Source: Bordetella genomosp. 8
GTDB lineage: Bacteria; Pseudomonadota; Gammaproteobacteria; Burkholderiales; Burkholderiaceae_B
Assembly: GCF_002119685.1 (NCBI RefSeq)
Contig: NZ_CP021108.1
Span: 2,604,001-2,668,000, forward strand
Length of the DNA: 64,000 bases
Direction: 5' to 3'
Within the stretch, counting starts at the first letter, position 1, and every line of letters starts with the position of its first letter. A program made the position numbers and the translations under genes. Below the pieces are notes generated by a model that saw only the letters and a list, made by a program, of their open reading frames with translations, did no database searches and was not told where the DNA came from. Positions 52,549 through 63,145 of the stretch are shown here, in pieces.

Positions 52549-53265
52549 ATGACCAGCAGATCGTATAAGCGGGTTCTTCTCAAACTGTCCGGCGAAGCGC
52601 TGATGGGCGAGGACGCCTTCGGCATCAACCGCGCCACCATCGCCCGGATGACCGAGGAAATCGCCGAGATCGTGAATCTGGGCGTGGAGCTGGCCATCGT
52701 CATCGGTGGCGGGAATATCTTCCGCGGCGTGGCCCCGGGCGCGCAGGGCATGGATCGCGCGACCGCCGACTACATGGGCATGATGGCCACCATCATGAAC
52801 GCCCTGGCCCTGCAGGATGCCTTGAAGCACCGCAGCGTCGACACGCGCGTGCAGTCGGCCCTGAACATCGAGCAGGTGGTCGAACCTTATATCCGCCCCA
52901 AGGCCTTGCGCTACCTGGAAGAAGGCAAGGTGGTGATTTTCGCCGCCGGTACGGGCAATCCCTTCTTCACCACCGACACCGCGGCGGCACTGCGTGGCGC
53001 GGAAATCGGCGCCGAAATCGTGCTGAAGGCGACCAAGGTGGACGGCATCTACAGTGCCGACCCCAACAAGGACCCGACCGCCACGCGTTATTCCCGTATC
53101 AGCTTCGACGAGGCCATCGTGCGTCGCCTGGAAGTCATGGACGCCACGGCATTCGCCCTGTGCCGCGACCAGAAGCTGCCCATCAAGGTGTTTTCCATCA
53201 ACAAGTCGGGCGCGCTGAAACGCGCGGTCACCGGCGAAGATGAAGGCACACTGGTACACGTTTGA
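52549..53265 (+). CDS. pyrH: PyrH, UMP kinase
   Basis: 238 residues from ATG at 52549; the in-frame open stretch upstream lies over the terminator and is rejected. The amino-acid-kinase fold is shown by [25 protein letters not shown] and [16 protein letters not shown]. PyrH phosphorylates UMP to UDP as a hexamer controlled by GTP and UTP. Followed by frr after 14 bp. Confidence 0.98.
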   Translation: MTSRSYKRVLLKLSGEALMGEDAFGINRATIARMTEEIAEIVNLGVELAIVIGGGNIFRGVAPGAQGMDRATADYMGMMATIMNALALQDALKHRSVDTRVQSALNIEQVVEPYIRPKALRYLEEGKVVIFAAGTGNPFFTTDTAAALRGAEIGAEIVLKATKVDGIYSADPNKDPTATRYSRISFDEAIVRRLEVMDATAFALCRDQKLPIKVFSINKSGALKRAVTGEDEGTLVHV

Positions 53266-53279
53266 ATCAAGGAGTCGCA

Positions 53280-53840
53280 ATGAGCGTCGCAGACATCAAG
53301 AAATCGGCCGAGTCCCGGATGGCCAAATCCATCGAAACGCTCAAGGTCAATCTGTCCAAGATACGGACCGGCCGCGCGCACACCGGTATCCTGGACCACG
53401 TGCAGGTCGAATACTACGGCTCGCCCGTGCCCATCAGCCAGGTGGCCAACGTCAACCTCGTCGATGCGCGCACGATCAGCGTGCAGCCCTATGAAAAGAA
53501 CATGGCGGGCCCGGTCGAAAAGGCCATCCGCGAATCCGATCTGGGGCTCAATCCGGTGTCCATGGGCGAAACCATACGCGTCCCCATGCCGGCGTTGACC
53601 GAAGAGCGTCGCCGCGACCTGACCAAGGTTGTCAAGAACGAAGGCGAGGACGCCAAGATCGCCGTGCGCAACCTGCGCCGCGAGGGCAACGAAGCCTTGA
53701 AGAAGCTGGTCAAGGACAAGTCGATCTCGGAAGACGAAGAGCGCCGCGCGCAGGACGAAATCCAAAAACTGACCGACCGCTGCGTGGGTGACATCGACAA
53801 GATGATCGCGCAGAAAGAAGCGGAGATCATGACCGTCTGA
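53280..53840 (+). CDS. frr: Ribosome recycling factor
   Basis: 186 residues from ATG at 53280, with AAGGAG 5 bp before; six in-frame upstream codons are rejected. [19 protein letters not shown], then the domain II part with [15 protein letters not shown] and a C-terminal helix bundle ([20 protein letters not shown]). RRF frees ribosomes after termination together with EF-G. pyrH-frr-uppS is a classic order. Confidence 0.98.
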   Translation: MSVADIKKSAESRMAKSIETLKVNLSKIRTGRAHTGILDHVQVEYYGSPVPISQVANVNLVDARTISVQPYEKNMAGPVEKAIRESDLGLNPVSMGETIRVPMPALTEERRRDLTKVVKNEGEDAKIAVRNLRREGNEALKKLVKDKSISEDEERRAQDEIQKLTDRCVGDIDKMIAQKEAEIMTV

Positions 53841-53869
53841 CGCGAGCGCCGCGCGGTCTTTGCAACCTC

Positions 53870-54634
53870 ATGACTATCAGTTCCACCCAGGCCGTCCCGC
53901 CGACGTCGAACATCCCGCAGCATGTTGCCATCATCATGGATGGCAACGGCCGCTGGGCCACGCGGCGGCATCTGCCCCGCACCGCCGGGCACGCCAAGGG
54001 CGTGCAGGCCGTGCGCCGGGTCGTGGAGGCCTGCGGCCGCCGTGGCGTCCGTTACCTGACCCTGTTCGCCTTCAGCTCCGAAAACTGGCGCCGTCCGGCC
54101 GAAGAGGTCTCGCTGCTGATGCGGCTGTTCGTGCAGGCGCTGGAACGCGAAGTCGACAAGCTCGACGGGCAGGGCGTCAGGCTGCGCGTGGTGGGCGATC
54201 TTTCGCCCTTCGAGCCTCGCTTGCGCGAACTGATCGAGCAGGCGCAGGCCCGTACCGCGCACAACGACCAGCTGCATCTTTCGGTGTGCGCCAACTACGG
54301 CGGCCGCTGGGACATCCTGCAGGCCATGCGCCGCATGCTGGCGGAAAATCCGGCGCTGGCGCAGGCGCCGGACGGCATCGACGAAGCCACGCTGAGCCGC
54401 TATCTGTCGATGGCCTGGGCGCCCGAACCGGACCTGTTCATCCGCACCGGCGGCGAACAGCGCATCTCGAACTACCTGATCTGGCAATTGGCGTATACCG
54501 AGCTGTTCTTCACGGACCGCTATTGGCCGGATTTCGGTGGGCCGGAGCTGGAAGAAGCCTTCGAATGGTATCGGACCCGCGAGCGGCGTTTCGGGCGCAC
54601 CAGCGCCCAGGTCAATGCGGCCGGAAAACGCTAG
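53870..54634 (+). CDS. uppS: UppS, undecaprenyl diphosphate synthase
   Basis: 254 residues. [10 protein letters not shown] with catalytic Asp24, [11 protein letters not shown] and [21 protein letters not shown] (seen as its conserved parts [10 protein letters not shown] and WQLAYTE) define the cis-prenyltransferase. It builds C55 undecaprenyl diphosphate, the lipid carrier precursor for peptidoglycan and O antigen. A 201-bp GC-rich spacer with 12-bp repeats separates it from cdsA. Confidence 0.98.
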   Translation: MTISSTQAVPPTSNIPQHVAIIMDGNGRWATRRHLPRTAGHAKGVQAVRRVVEACGRRGVRYLTLFAFSSENWRRPAEEVSLLMRLFVQALEREVDKLDGQGVRLRVVGDLSPFEPRLRELIEQAQARTAHNDQLHLSVCANYGGRWDILQAMRRMLAENPALAQAPDGIDEATLSRYLSMAWAPEPDLFIRTGGEQRISNYLIWQLAYTELFFTDRYWPDFGGPELEEAFEWYRTRERRFGRTSAQVNAAGKR

Positions 54635-54755
54635 CCTGGCCGGGCCCCTTCGCCCGCCGCCACGCGGCCCCATGAAAAGGGGGCAGAATACGGTGTTCCC
54701 GCCGTTGCGGCGGGCGGTCGCCCAGGCACCCGCCCCGGAACATGCCTGGGCATCC

Positions 54756-54822
54756 GGCCCGGCACTTGCCCAAGCACCTGGCCGGGCACCTGCCCAAGCA
54801 CCTGCCCAAGCACTCGCCCAAG
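54756..54822 (+). repeat. 12-bp tandem repeat between uppS and cdsA
   Basis: Units of the GCCCAAGCACCT type: 54756-54767 (variant), 54768-54779, 54780-54791 (variant), 54792-54803, 54804-54815 (ends CTC) and a partial unit to 54822. The array ends just before the cdsA SD (AGGAG at 54826). No promoter or terminator is obvious in this spacer. Confidence 0.85.
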
Positions 54823-54835
54823 ATTAGGAGACCCC

Positions 54836-55699
54836 ATGCTGCGCCAGCGCATCGTCACAGCCGTCATCCTCCTTGCCGTCCTGGCCGCCACGATGGCGGC
54901 GCCTACCCCCTGGCCTTTCATGGTGCTGCTCGCCGTCGCGACCGCTTGCGCGGGCTGGGAATGGGCGCGCCTGACGCTGCCGGCGGGCGGTGGGGCCGGG
55001 GCGATCGCCGTCGGCGTATTGCTGGGCATCGCGGCACTGTGCGTCACCTTCTGGTGGACGGGCGGCAGCCGCTACGATTTCGCCGCCGAAGCCTCCGGCG
55101 CGCTGCTATTCAACTGGGTCGTGCCCCTGTCGGCATTGTTGTGGATCTTCGGCGCCACCGTCGCCGTGGTGCGCGGACGCAGCGACGCGCCGCCGGCCAG
55201 CGTGCCGCTGACGCTGTTCGCCATCCTGGCCCTGCTGGCGGCCTGGGCGGTCCTGGCCTTGTTCTTCATGACCCACGGGGCGGTCTTCCTGCTGTCCCTG
55301 CTGGCGCTGGTGTGGGCGGCCGATATTGCCGCCTATTTCGGCGGCCGGGCCCTGGGGCGCCGCAAGCTGGCGCCGCGCGTCAGCCCTGGCAAGACCGTCG
55401 AAGGCGCCATCTGCGGCGTCGCGGCCGCCGTCATCTGGATAGGCGTCAGCAGCCTCTGGCAGGGTACCTTCGGCCACGCCCTGGTCCAGCGCTGGACGCT
55501 CTGGGGCGCGCTGCCCATCGCCGCGCTGCTGGGCATGCTTTCCATCGTCGGCGACCTGTTCGAGTCGCTGCTCAAGCGGCGCGCCGGACGCAAGGATTCC
55601 AGTAATCTGCTGCCCGGGCACGGTGGCGTCTACGACCGTATCGACGCCATCCTGCCGGTGGCGCCGGTGGCCTTGCTACTCAGTGGAGTACTGTTTTGA
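54836..55699 (+). CDS. cdsA: CdsA, phosphatidate cytidylyltransferase
   Basis: 287 residues with about eight TM helices. The C-terminal CDP-DAG synthase signature is present ([12 protein letters not shown] followed by [13 protein letters not shown] and [18 protein letters not shown], cited here as short parts). It makes CDP-diacylglycerol, the branch point of phospholipid synthesis. SD AGGAG 5 bp before the ATG. The stop overlaps the dxr TTG (TTGA). Confidence 0.97.
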   Translation: MLRQRIVTAVILLAVLAATMAAPTPWPFMVLLAVATACAGWEWARLTLPAGGGAGAIAVGVLLGIAALCVTFWWTGGSRYDFAAEASGALLFNWVVPLSALLWIFGATVAVVRGRSDAPPASVPLTLFAILALLAAWAVLALFFMTHGAVFLLSLLALVWAADIAAYFGGRALGRRKLAPRVSPGKTVEGAICGVAAAVIWIGVSSLWQGTFGHALVQRWTLWGALPIAALLGMLSIVGDLFESLLKRRAGRKDSSNLLPGHGGVYDRIDAILPVAPVALLLSGVLF

Positions 55700-56940
55700 C
55701 AGCGTTTCAGCGTATCGCCGTGCTGGGGTCCACGGGATCGATCGGCGACAGCACCCTGGACGTGATCGCGCGGCATCCCGACAGGCTGGGCGTGTATGCG
55801 CTTTCGGCCCATAGCCGCATGGAAAAGCTGGCGGAACAGGCGCTCGCCAGCGCCGCGCGCGTGGTGGTCGTGCCTGACGCGGATGCCGCCGCGCGTTTCC
55901 GCCAGGCCTGGGCGCAACTGCGCACGCAGGGAACCACGCCGCCGGAGATCCGCATCGGCGCACAGGCGCTGGCCGATACCGCGGCCGATCCGGATTGCGA
56001 TACCGTCATGGCGGCCATCGTCGGCGCCGCCGGCCTGCCGTCGGCGCTTGCCGCCGCGCGCAGCGGCAAGCGGGTGCTGCTGGCCAACAAGGAAGCGCTG
56101 GTCGCGGCCGGGTCGCTGTTCATGGCCGCCGTGCGCGACCACGGGGCCGAACTGCTGCCCATCGACAGCGAGCACAACGCCATCTTCCAATGCCTGCCGC
56201 ATGGCGAGCGCGCCTCCGCGCCCACGCGGCCCGCCGCCGGCGTGCGGCGCCTGATCCTGACCGCGTCGGGCGGCCCGTTCCGCCAGCACGACCCGGATGC
56301 GCTGCACGCCATCACACCGGCGCAGGCGTGCAAGCATCCCAACTGGAGCATGGGCCGCAAGATCTCCGTCGATTCGGCCACCATGGCGAACAAGGGGCTG
56401 GAAGTGATCGAGGCGCACTGGCTGTTCGCCATGCCCGCCGACCGCATCGAAGTGCTCATCCATCCGCAGAGCGTCGTCCATTCCATGGTCGAGTATGAAG
56501 ACGGCTCGGTGCTGGCGCAGCTTGGCCAGCCGGACATGCGCACGCCCATCGCCTACGGGCTGGGCTTTCCCGACCGTCTGGCCAGCGGCGTCGGGCTGCT
56601 GGACCTGGCGCGCTGCGGCCGCCTGGATTTCGAAAAGCCCGATCTGCGCCGTTTTCCCTGCCTGGGCCTGGCCTTCGATGCGCTGGCGGCCGGGCAGGGC
56701 GCCTGTATCGCCCTGAATGCCGCCAACGAGATCGCCGTGGACGCCTTCCTGCGTGAAACGGTGCCCTACACCTGTATCCCCGCCGTTATCGCCCAAACCC
56801 TCGAGTGGCACGCCGGTCGGCCATCTGTTACGCTGGACAGCCTCGACGACGTCCTGGCGGAAGACGCTGCCGCGCGGGCTCGGGCGGAACAGGTCCTGGC
56901 GCATTCCCGGGTCGCCGCAACCCAGTCCAGGGGCCGCTGA
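55696..56940 (+). CDS. dxr: Dxr, 1-deoxy-D-xylulose 5-phosphate reductoisomerase
   Basis: 414 residues; E. coli Dxr is 398. It starts at TTG 55696, overlapping the cdsA stop (TTGA), with GGAG 7 bp before; no ATG or GTG fits the conserved N-terminus ([18 protein letters not shown]). NADPH-binding GSTGSIG, ASGGPF and [17 protein letters not shown] with the metal and substrate residues are intact. It catalyses the first committed step of the MEP isoprenoid pathway, feeding UppS. Confidence 0.97.
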   Translation: MTAFQRIAVLGSTGSIGDSTLDVIARHPDRLGVYALSAHSRMEKLAEQALASAARVVVVPDADAAARFRQAWAQLRTQGTTPPEIRIGAQALADTAADPDCDTVMAAIVGAAGLPSALAAARSGKRVLLANKEALVAAGSLFMAAVRDHGAELLPIDSEHNAIFQCLPHGERASAPTRPAAGVRRLILTASGGPFRQHDPDALHAITPAQACKHPNWSMGRKISVDSATMANKGLEVIEAHWLFAMPADRIEVLIHPQSVVHSMVEYEDGSVLAQLGQPDMRTPIAYGLGFPDRLASGVGLLDLARCGRLDFEKPDLRRFPCLGLAFDALAAGQGACIALNAANEIAVDAFLRETVPYTCIPAVIAQTLEWHAGRPSVTLDSLDDVLAEDAAARARAEQVLAHSRVAATQSRGR

Positions 56941-57027
56941 CGCCATCCGCGACGCCATCACGCGAAACGGCCGCGCGACACCATCGCGCGGCGTGCCTTG
57001 CGCGGCTCCTTCATTTGGTACGCCTCC

Positions 57028-58362
57028 ATGCTCTTCACCTTGCTTGCCTTCGCCGTCGCGCTGGGTATCCTGATCACCTTCCACGAACTCGGCCATTATT
57101 GGGTGGCGCGGCTGTGCGGCGTACGGGTATTGCGGTTCTCCGTGGGCTTCGGCAAGGTCCTGTTGCGGCGCATCGACCGCCACGGCACCGAATGGGCCGT
57201 CTCGGCCATCCCCCTGGGCGGCTACGTCAAGATGCAGGACGATCCCCCACCAGGCGCCACGCCGGCGGAATCGGCCGAGTCGTTCAATCGGCAACCCGTG
57301 GGCAAGCGCATCCTGATCGTCGCCGCGGGTCCCGTTTTCAACCTGATCCTGGCGGTAGTCCTCTACGCCGGCCTGAACCTGGCCGGCGTGGAGGAGCCCG
57401 CCGCCTTCATCGCCCAGCCTGCCGCCGGTACCTCGGCCGCCCAGGCGGGCCTGCAGGCCGGTGACCGCATCGTCTCGATCGATGGCGCGCCGATCACGTC
57501 ATGGAACGACGCGCGCTGGCAGTTGATGGACCATATCTCCACCGGCGGGCGGGTACAGGTGGGCGTGCGGACCGTGCAGGGCGCCGTCCATGAACGCGAA
57601 CTGACGCTGGGCGAGAACCGCCTCGATCCTTCCCAGGGCGATCCGCTGGCCGTGGCCGGCCTGCGCTTGCAGGAACCGCGTCCCGTGGTGCGTGGCCTGG
57701 TGGCCGGCTCGGCGGGAGAACAGGCCGGGCTGCGGGGCGGCGACGTCGTGCTGGCCGTCGATGGCCAGCCGGTGCAGGATGTCGGCTCGGTGGTCCGTGT
57801 GGTCCAGCAGCACGCCGGCCAGGCGGTGCCCTTGCTGGTCCGGCGTGATGGCGCCGATGTCTCCCTGATGGTGACGCCCCGCGCCGAACGCCTGGAAAAC
57901 GGCGAAACCGTCGGCCGCATCGGCGTGCAGCTGGGCGGGGACGTGCCCATGGTGACGGTGCGCTACGGCCTCGTCGACAGCATGTGGCAGGGCGTGACCC
58001 GCACCGCCGACACGGCCTGGTTCTCGCTGCGCATGATGGGCCGCATGGTCACCGGCGCGGTTTCGTGGCGCAATATCAGCGGTCCGGTGACCATCGCCGA
58101 CTATGCCGGCCAGACGGCCCGGATCGGTTTGGCCGCCTATATCGCCTATCTGGCGCTCATCAGCATCAGCCTGGGCGTCCTCAATCTGCTGCCCATCCCC
58201 ATGCTGGACGGCGGCCACCTGCTGTATTACCTGTTGGAAATCGTCCGTGGCAGCCCGCCGCCTACGCGCTGGCTGGACATCGGCCAGCGTGCCGGCCTGG
58301 GCCTCCTGGCGGGCTTGATGGGGCTGGCCCTGTTCAATGATTTCGCCCGGCTTTTCACCTAG
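57028..58362 (+). CDS. rseP: RseP, site-2 intramembrane metalloprotease
   Basis: 444 residues from ATG at 57028; an in-frame TTG at 56998 is less likely. The zinc motif HELGH is at 19-23 in TM1. Two PDZ domains (about 115-205 and 210-290) lie in the periplasm, and the second active-site motif PMLDGGHLLYY is in the C-terminal membrane part. RseP cleaves anti-sigma factors such as RseA and clears signal peptides. Located before bamA as in many proteobacteria, linking envelope stress and outer-membrane assembly. Confidence 0.97.
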   Translation: MLFTLLAFAVALGILITFHELGHYWVARLCGVRVLRFSVGFGKVLLRRIDRHGTEWAVSAIPLGGYVKMQDDPPPGATPAESAESFNRQPVGKRILIVAAGPVFNLILAVVLYAGLNLAGVEEPAAFIAQPAAGTSAAQAGLQAGDRIVSIDGAPITSWNDARWQLMDHISTGGRVQVGVRTVQGAVHERELTLGENRLDPSQGDPLAVAGLRLQEPRPVVRGLVAGSAGEQAGLRGGDVVLAVDGQPVQDVGSVVRVVQQHAGQAVPLLVRRDGADVSLMVTPRAERLENGETVGRIGVQLGGDVPMVTVRYGLVDSMWQGVTRTADTAWFSLRMMGRMVTGAVSWRNISGPVTIADYAGQTARIGLAAYIAYLALISISLGVLNLLPIPMLDGGHLLYYLLEIVRGSPPPTRWLDIGQRAGLGLLAGLMGLALFNDFARLFT

Positions 58363-58474
58363 GCGCCCGGGTCCTGCATGCCCCTGCCGACCCTCCGCGG
58401 CCCGCATCCGACGATGTGGGCCGCATGGGTGGAAGGTGTGTGCCTTTCGCTCGGGCGGGTTCTGCCTTAAAATC

Positions 58475-58511
58475 CTCCGCCATTTGCACCTATAACTCCG
58501 CCATTTGGACC
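58475..58511 (+). repeat. 16-bp direct repeats in front of bamA
   Basis: CTCCGCCATTTGCACC (58475-58490) and CTCCGCCATTTGGACC (58496-58511), 15 of 16 bases equal, 21 bp apart start to start, just after a TAAAAT box (58468-58473) and within 40 bp of the bamA start. They may be a regulator site or leader element. Confidence 0.75.
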
Positions 58512-58528
58512 ACCAAGGATCCCCCAGG

Positions 58529-60862
58529 ATGTTTTTCCGCTGGATGTTTAAGCCCAACAAGGGTATTTGGGCGGGCCTGATCGCCATGCTGATGCTGCTG
58601 CCGGCGCTGGCCAACGCCTTCGAACCCTTCGTCGTCAAGGACATCCGAGTGGAGGGCATCCAGCGTATCGATGCCGGCACGGTGTTCGGCTATCTGCCCT
58701 TCAAGGTGGGCGATACCTTCACGGAAGATACCGCGACGGAGTCCGTGCGCCGCCTCTACGGCAGCGGTTTCTTCAGCGACGTGCGCATCGACACCAACAA
58801 CAACGTGGTCGTGGTGGTGGTGCAGGAACGCGCGACCATCGCGTCCATCACGTTCAATGGCATGCGGGAGTTCGACAGCAAGGCGATCCTGGAATCGTTG
58901 CGCAACGTCGGCTTCGCGGAAGGGCGCATCTTCGACCGCTCCATGCTCGAGCGGGCCGAACTCGAACTCAAGCAGCAGTACATGTCCAAGGGCAAGTACG
59001 GCGTCGAAGTCACCTCCACCGTGACGCCGCTGCCGCGCAATCGCGTCGGCATCAGCTTCGACATCTTCGAAGGCGACGTGGCGCGCATCCGCGAAATCCA
59101 CTTCGTCGGCAACAAGGCCTTCTCGGAAAGCGAACTGCTGGACCAGATCCAGATGACCACGCCCGGCTGGCTGACCTGGTACACCGATACGGACAAGTAC
59201 TCGCGCGAAAAGCTGGAAGGCGACGTCGAGCGGATCCGCTCGTTCTACCTGGACCGCGGCTATCTCGAAGTGGCGGTGGAGCCCCCGCAGGTCACCATTT
59301 CGCCCGATCGCAAGGACATCTACATTACCTACACCCTGCACGAAGGCGAGCCCTACAAGGTGCGCAGCGTCAAGCTGGCCGGCAACCTGCTGGGGTTGGA
59401 CAAGCAGATCGACGCGCTGGTGCAGGTCAAGGCCGGGGAGACCTTCTCGGCCGCCAAGACCAACGATAGCGCCAAGGCCATCACCGACTACCTGGGCGAA
59501 CTGGGCTACGCCTTCGCCAACGTCAACCCGAATCCGCAGCTGGATCGCGCCAAGCATGAGGCCGACCTGACGTTCTACGTCGATCCCAGCCGCCGCGTGT
59601 ACGTGCGCCGCATCCAGATCGGCGGCAACACGCGTACGCGGGATGAGGTCATCCGCCGCGAAATGCGCCAGGAAGAGGCCGCCTGGTACGACGCCGGCGA
59701 TATCAAGATGTCGCGCGACCGCGTCGACCGCCTGGGCTATTTCAACGACGTCAACGTCAAGACCGATCCGGTGCCGGGTTCGCCCGACCAGGTCGACGTC
59801 AACGTCGACGTCAAGGAAAAGCCGACCGGCATGGTCAACCTGGGCGTGGGCTACGGCTCCACGGACCGCGCCATCTTCAGCGCCGGTATCAGCGAAGACA
59901 ACGTTTTCGGCAGCGGCACCAACCTGACGCTGCAGCTGAACACCAGCAAGACCAACCGCGCCGCGGTGCTGTCGCATACCGACCCGTACTGGACCAAGGA
60001 CGGCATCAGCCGCACCACGTCGCTGTACTACCGCCAGCAGCGTCCGTTCATCGACAACGACGGCGAGTACCGCGTCGATACGTTCGGCCTGGGCATGAAT
60101 TTCGGCGTGCCCATTTCGGAATACGACCGCATCATCCTGGGTGCGTCCTTCGAACGCAACCGCGTCCATCTGGACAGCAACTCGCCGCTGGCCTATCAGC
60201 AATACGTCGACCAGTACGGCGCTTCGACCAACTCGGTGCTGTTGACCACTGGCTGGAACAAGGACACCCGCGACAGCGCGCTGGCGCCGACCAAGGGCTA
60301 CTTCACCAAACTGCAGGCCAACGTGTCGACGATGGACCTGAAATACACCATGCTGTCCGGGCAGCAGCAGTACTACATGCCGCTGGGCCGCAGCTACACG
60401 CTGGCCTTGAACGGCATGATCGACTGGGGGCAGTCGTACGGCGGCAAGGACTTCCCGGTCATCAAGGACGTCTACGCCGGCGGCATCGGCTCGGTGCGCG
60501 GCTATGAAGGCGCGTCCCTGGGCCCGCGCGACTCCCTGACGGGCGATTACCTGGGCGGCGCGCGCCGCATCGTGGCCAATGCGCAGCTCTACCTGCCGTT
60601 CCCGGGGGCCACCAAGGACAAGACCCTGCGCTGGTTCCTGTTCACGGACGCCGGTCGCGTACAGCCGGGCACCGGGCTGACCTGCACGGCCGGCAAGAAC
60701 AACGAAGTCGAGGATCCTTGCGGATGGCGTTATTCCGCGGGTGTGGGCCTGTCCTGGCAATCGCCGCTGGGCCCGCTGCAACTCTCCTACGGCCGGCCGC
60801 TCAACGCGAAGTCGGGTGACGATACACAGAGCTTCCAGTTCCAGATCGGCACTGGTTTCTAA
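58529..60862 (+). CDS. bamA: BamA, outer-membrane protein assembly factor
   Basis: 777 residues from ATG at 58529; a TTG 8 codons upstream and an ATG 5 codons in (58544) are alternatives. A Sec signal peptide is cleaved after ...ALANA, then five POTRA domains (about 30-430), starting FVVKDIRVEGIQRID, and a C-terminal beta barrel (about 435-777) ending in the Phe signature (FQIGTGF). BamA inserts beta-barrel proteins into the outer membrane. SD AAGGA is a little distant. Confidence 0.97.
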   Translation: MFFRWMFKPNKGIWAGLIAMLMLLPALANAFEPFVVKDIRVEGIQRIDAGTVFGYLPFKVGDTFTEDTATESVRRLYGSGFFSDVRIDTNNNVVVVVVQERATIASITFNGMREFDSKAILESLRNVGFAEGRIFDRSMLERAELELKQQYMSKGKYGVEVTSTVTPLPRNRVGISFDIFEGDVARIREIHFVGNKAFSESELLDQIQMTTPGWLTWYTDTDKYSREKLEGDVERIRSFYLDRGYLEVAVEPPQVTISPDRKDIYITYTLHEGEPYKVRSVKLAGNLLGLDKQIDALVQVKAGETFSAAKTNDSAKAITDYLGELGYAFANVNPNPQLDRAKHEADLTFYVDPSRRVYVRRIQIGGNTRTRDEVIRREMRQEEAAWYDAGDIKMSRDRVDRLGYFNDVNVKTDPVPGSPDQVDVNVDVKEKPTGMVNLGVGYGSTDRAIFSAGISEDNVFGSGTNLTLQLNTSKTNRAAVLSHTDPYWTKDGISRTTSLYYRQQRPFIDNDGEYRVDTFGLGMNFGVPISEYDRIILGASFERNRVHLDSNSPLAYQQYVDQYGASTNSVLLTTGWNKDTRDSALAPTKGYFTKLQANVSTMDLKYTMLSGQQQYYMPLGRSYTLALNGMIDWGQSYGGKDFPVIKDVYAGGIGSVRGYEGASLGPRDSLTGDYLGGARRIVANAQLYLPFPGATKDKTLRWFLFTDAGRVQPGTGLTCTAGKNNEVEDPCGWRYSAGVGLSWQSPLGPLQLSYGRPLNAKSGDDTQSFQFQIGTGF

Positions 60863-60963
60863 ACGCAAATCAAAGGTGGCCGGATGTTTCCGGCCGCCCA
60901 ATAGGGTGTCGGTTTAGTGGCACAATAGCGGTTTGCTTGACCTTATCGGAAGGTGAAATTTTC

Positions 60964-61521
60964 ATGATGTCTATTTTCGTACGCAAATTGTCCCGTTCAT
61001 CGCGCAAGAGCTCCGTTTCCCTGACGGCTGTGCTGGCGCTGGCGGGCGCGCTGCTGCTGGGCGCGTCGTACGCGGCGCCCGCCGCTGCGCAGGGGACGAA
61101 AATCGGCTTCGTCAATACCGAGCGTATCCTGCGCGAATCCGGTCCCGCCCGCGCGGCGCAAGCCAAGATCGAATCCGAATTCAAGGCCCGTGACGCCGAC
61201 CTGCAGCGTCTGGCGACCAATCTGCGCGCCCAGGCGGAGAAGTTCGACAAGGATGCGCCCGTCCTGTCCGAGTCCGATCGCATGAAGCGCCAGCGCGACC
61301 TCAGCAACATGGATGGCGACCTGCAACGCCGCCGCCGCGAATTCCAGGAAGACTTCAACCGTCGCCGCAACGAAGAATTCTCGGCCATCGTGCAGAAGGC
61401 CAACGCGGCCATCAAGAATATCGCCGAGAAGGAAAACTACGACCTGATCGTGCAGGACGCCGTGACTGTCAGCCCGCGCGTGGACATCACCGACAAAGTG
61501 ATCCAGGCCCTCGGCAAGTAA
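60964..61521 (+). CDS. skp: Skp/OmpH-family periplasmic chaperone
   Basis: 185 residues from ATG at 60964 (a second ATG follows directly); the in-frame TTG at 60937 is rejected because GGAAGGTG lies between. Signal peptide to about ...APAAAQ, then KIGFVNTERILRESG, long charged helices (the Skp tentacles) and a C-terminal YDLIVQDAVTVSPRVDIT. It keeps unfolded outer-membrane proteins soluble for BamA. A GGCCGG-ATGTTT-CCGGCC hairpin separates it from bamA. lpxD follows after 9 bp. Confidence 0.94.
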   Translation: MMSIFVRKLSRSSRKSSVSLTAVLALAGALLLGASYAAPAAAQGTKIGFVNTERILRESGPARAAQAKIESEFKARDADLQRLATNLRAQAEKFDKDAPVLSESDRMKRQRDLSNMDGDLQRRRREFQEDFNRRRNEEFSAIVQKANAAIKNIAEKENYDLIVQDAVTVSPRVDITDKVIQALGK

Positions 61522-61530
61522 GCGTCGCCC

Positions 61531-62625
61531 ATGCCGGTTCTGCTAGATCCCGCTCGCGCGCCCTTACTTGACGAGTTATTGGCGGATACCGACACCCAAG
61601 GCCTGACGTGGCAGATCAGCGCCCCATCGAATGGGGCGCTCCCCCGCATACAGGGGCTGGGAACGCTGGCCTCCGCCGGGCCGGCTGAAATCAGCTTTCT
61701 TTCCAATCCCCGCTATCAAAACCAGCTGCCCGCCACGCGGGCCGGCGCGGTCATCGTGACGCCGGACGTGGAACAGGCTTTGTCCGCCCAGTCGGCGCCT
61801 GCCGCCTTCGCCCGCGTCGTCACCGCGAATCCCTATCTGCTCTACGCGCGCATCGCGCAGTGGTTCGACCGTGCGCGGCGTCCGGCATTGCCGGGTGGCG
61901 TGCATCCCACCGCCGTGGTCGCCGACGACGCGGTGATCGAAGCCGGCGCGCGTGTCGGGCCGCATTGCGTGATCGAATCCGGTGCGCATATCGGCCGCGA
62001 CGCCGTGCTCGGGGCCGGCTGTATCGTCGGTGCCGGATCCTCCATCGGGGCTGGCGGACTCCTGCACGCTCGGGTAACGTTGTATGCGGGCGTAACCGTG
62101 GGCGCCCGCGCCGTCATCCATACGGGCGCGGTCCTGGGCGCGGACGGTTTCGGTTTCGCGCCGGATCCGGCCCTGGGCAAAGGCGCCTGGGGCAAGATTC
62201 CCCAGTTCGGCGGCGTGACCGTGGGCGATGATGTGGAAATCGGCGCGAACACCACGATCGACCGGGGCGCGCTGGAAGACACGGTGATCGGGGACGGCGT
62301 CAAGCTGGACAACCAGATCATGGTCGCGCATAACGTCCGGATCGGGGCGCATACGGCAGTGGCGGCTTGCGTGGGCATCGCGGGTTCCACCACCATAGGC
62401 GCGCGCTGCACCATAGGCGGGGCATCGATGTTGTCCGGCCACCTGACGCTGGCGGACGACGTCCACATATCGGGCGGCACCGCCATCACGTCGAATATCT
62501 CCAAGCCAGGCCGCTACACCGGAGTCTATCCCTACGCGGAACATGGCGATTGGCAGCGCAATGCGGCTGTCATCCAGCAGTTGGGCCAGTTGCGCCGTCG
62601 CGTGCGGACGCTGGAGCAGGAATAA
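61531..62625 (+). CDS. lpxD: LpxD, UDP-3-O-acylglucosamine N-acyltransferase
   Basis: 364 residues: an N-terminal uridine-binding domain (about 1-110, [15 protein letters not shown]), then a left-handed beta helix of hexapeptide repeats (about 120-320) with the catalytic-histidine region [13 protein letters not shown], and a C-terminal helix. It adds the second acyl chain to UDP-GlcN in lipid A synthesis. Order lpxD-fabZ-lpxA-lpxB is standard. Confidence 0.98.
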   Translation: MPVLLDPARAPLLDELLADTDTQGLTWQISAPSNGALPRIQGLGTLASAGPAEISFLSNPRYQNQLPATRAGAVIVTPDVEQALSAQSAPAAFARVVTANPYLLYARIAQWFDRARRPALPGGVHPTAVVADDAVIEAGARVGPHCVIESGAHIGRDAVLGAGCIVGAGSSIGAGGLLHARVTLYAGVTVGARAVIHTGAVLGADGFGFAPDPALGKGAWGKIPQFGGVTVGDDVEIGANTTIDRGALEDTVIGDGVKLDNQIMVAHNVRIGAHTAVAACVGIAGSTTIGARCTIGGASMLSGHLTLADDVHISGGTAITSNISKPGRYTGVYPYAEHGDWQRNAAVIQQLGQLRRRVRTLEQE

Positions 62626-62686
62626 CATCGCGGCGCGCGGCCAGCCCGCCGTGCCGTAAGAAGAATTGCAATGCAGGAACATACTC

Positions 62687-63145
62687 ATGGAACTCGACAT
62701 TAAGGGGATCCTGGATCGCTTGCCGCATCGGTATCCGATGCTGTTGATCGACCGCGTGATCGACATCCAGCCCGGCAAATCCATCATTGCCTTGAAGAAC
62801 GTCTCGATTAACGAGCCGTTCTTCACGGGGCACTTCCCGCACCATCCGGTCATGCCCGGCGTGCTGATCCTGGAAGCCATGGCGCAAGCCGCCGCGCTGT
62901 TCTCGTTTTCGGATGAGTCCGCGCTGAAGAACGACGCCGGGGGCTCGTCCACGGTGTATTACTTCGTCGGCATCGACGGCGCGCGTTTCCGCCGTCCTGT
63001 CCTGCCGGGCGACCAACTCCGCATCGAAGTCGACGCCGAGCGCTTGAGTCGCAGCATCTGCAAGTACGCCGGCCGCGCGCTGGTGGACGGCCAACTGGTC
63101 GCCGAAGCCAAACTCATGTGTGCCATCCGCAACCTGGACGCATAA
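62687..63145 (+). CDS. fabZ: FabZ, 3-hydroxyacyl-ACP dehydratase
   Basis: 152 residues from ATG at 62687; an in-frame ATG 7 codons upstream is less likely. The hot-dog fold has [13 protein letters not shown] and the active-site segment [12 protein letters not shown] with the catalytic His, plus the following Glu of ILEAMAQ. It dehydrates hydroxyacyl-ACP and competes with LpxA and LpxD for hydroxyacyl chains, which explains its place among lipid A genes. Its stop TAA touches the lpxA ATG with no gap. Confidence 0.98.
   Translation: MELDIKGILDRLPHRYPMLLIDRVIDIQPGKSIIALKNVSINEPFFTGHFPHHPVMPGVLILEAMAQAAALFSFSDESALKNDAGGSSTVYYFVGIDGARFRRPVLPGDQLRIEVDAERLSRSICKYAGRALVDGQLVAEAKLMCAIRNLDA

Noticed and set aside
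58490..60901. An 803-codon minus-strand open frame opposite bamA
   Set aside because: Mirror frame of a certain gene, with His/Arg/Val-rich low-information sequence and no start signal.
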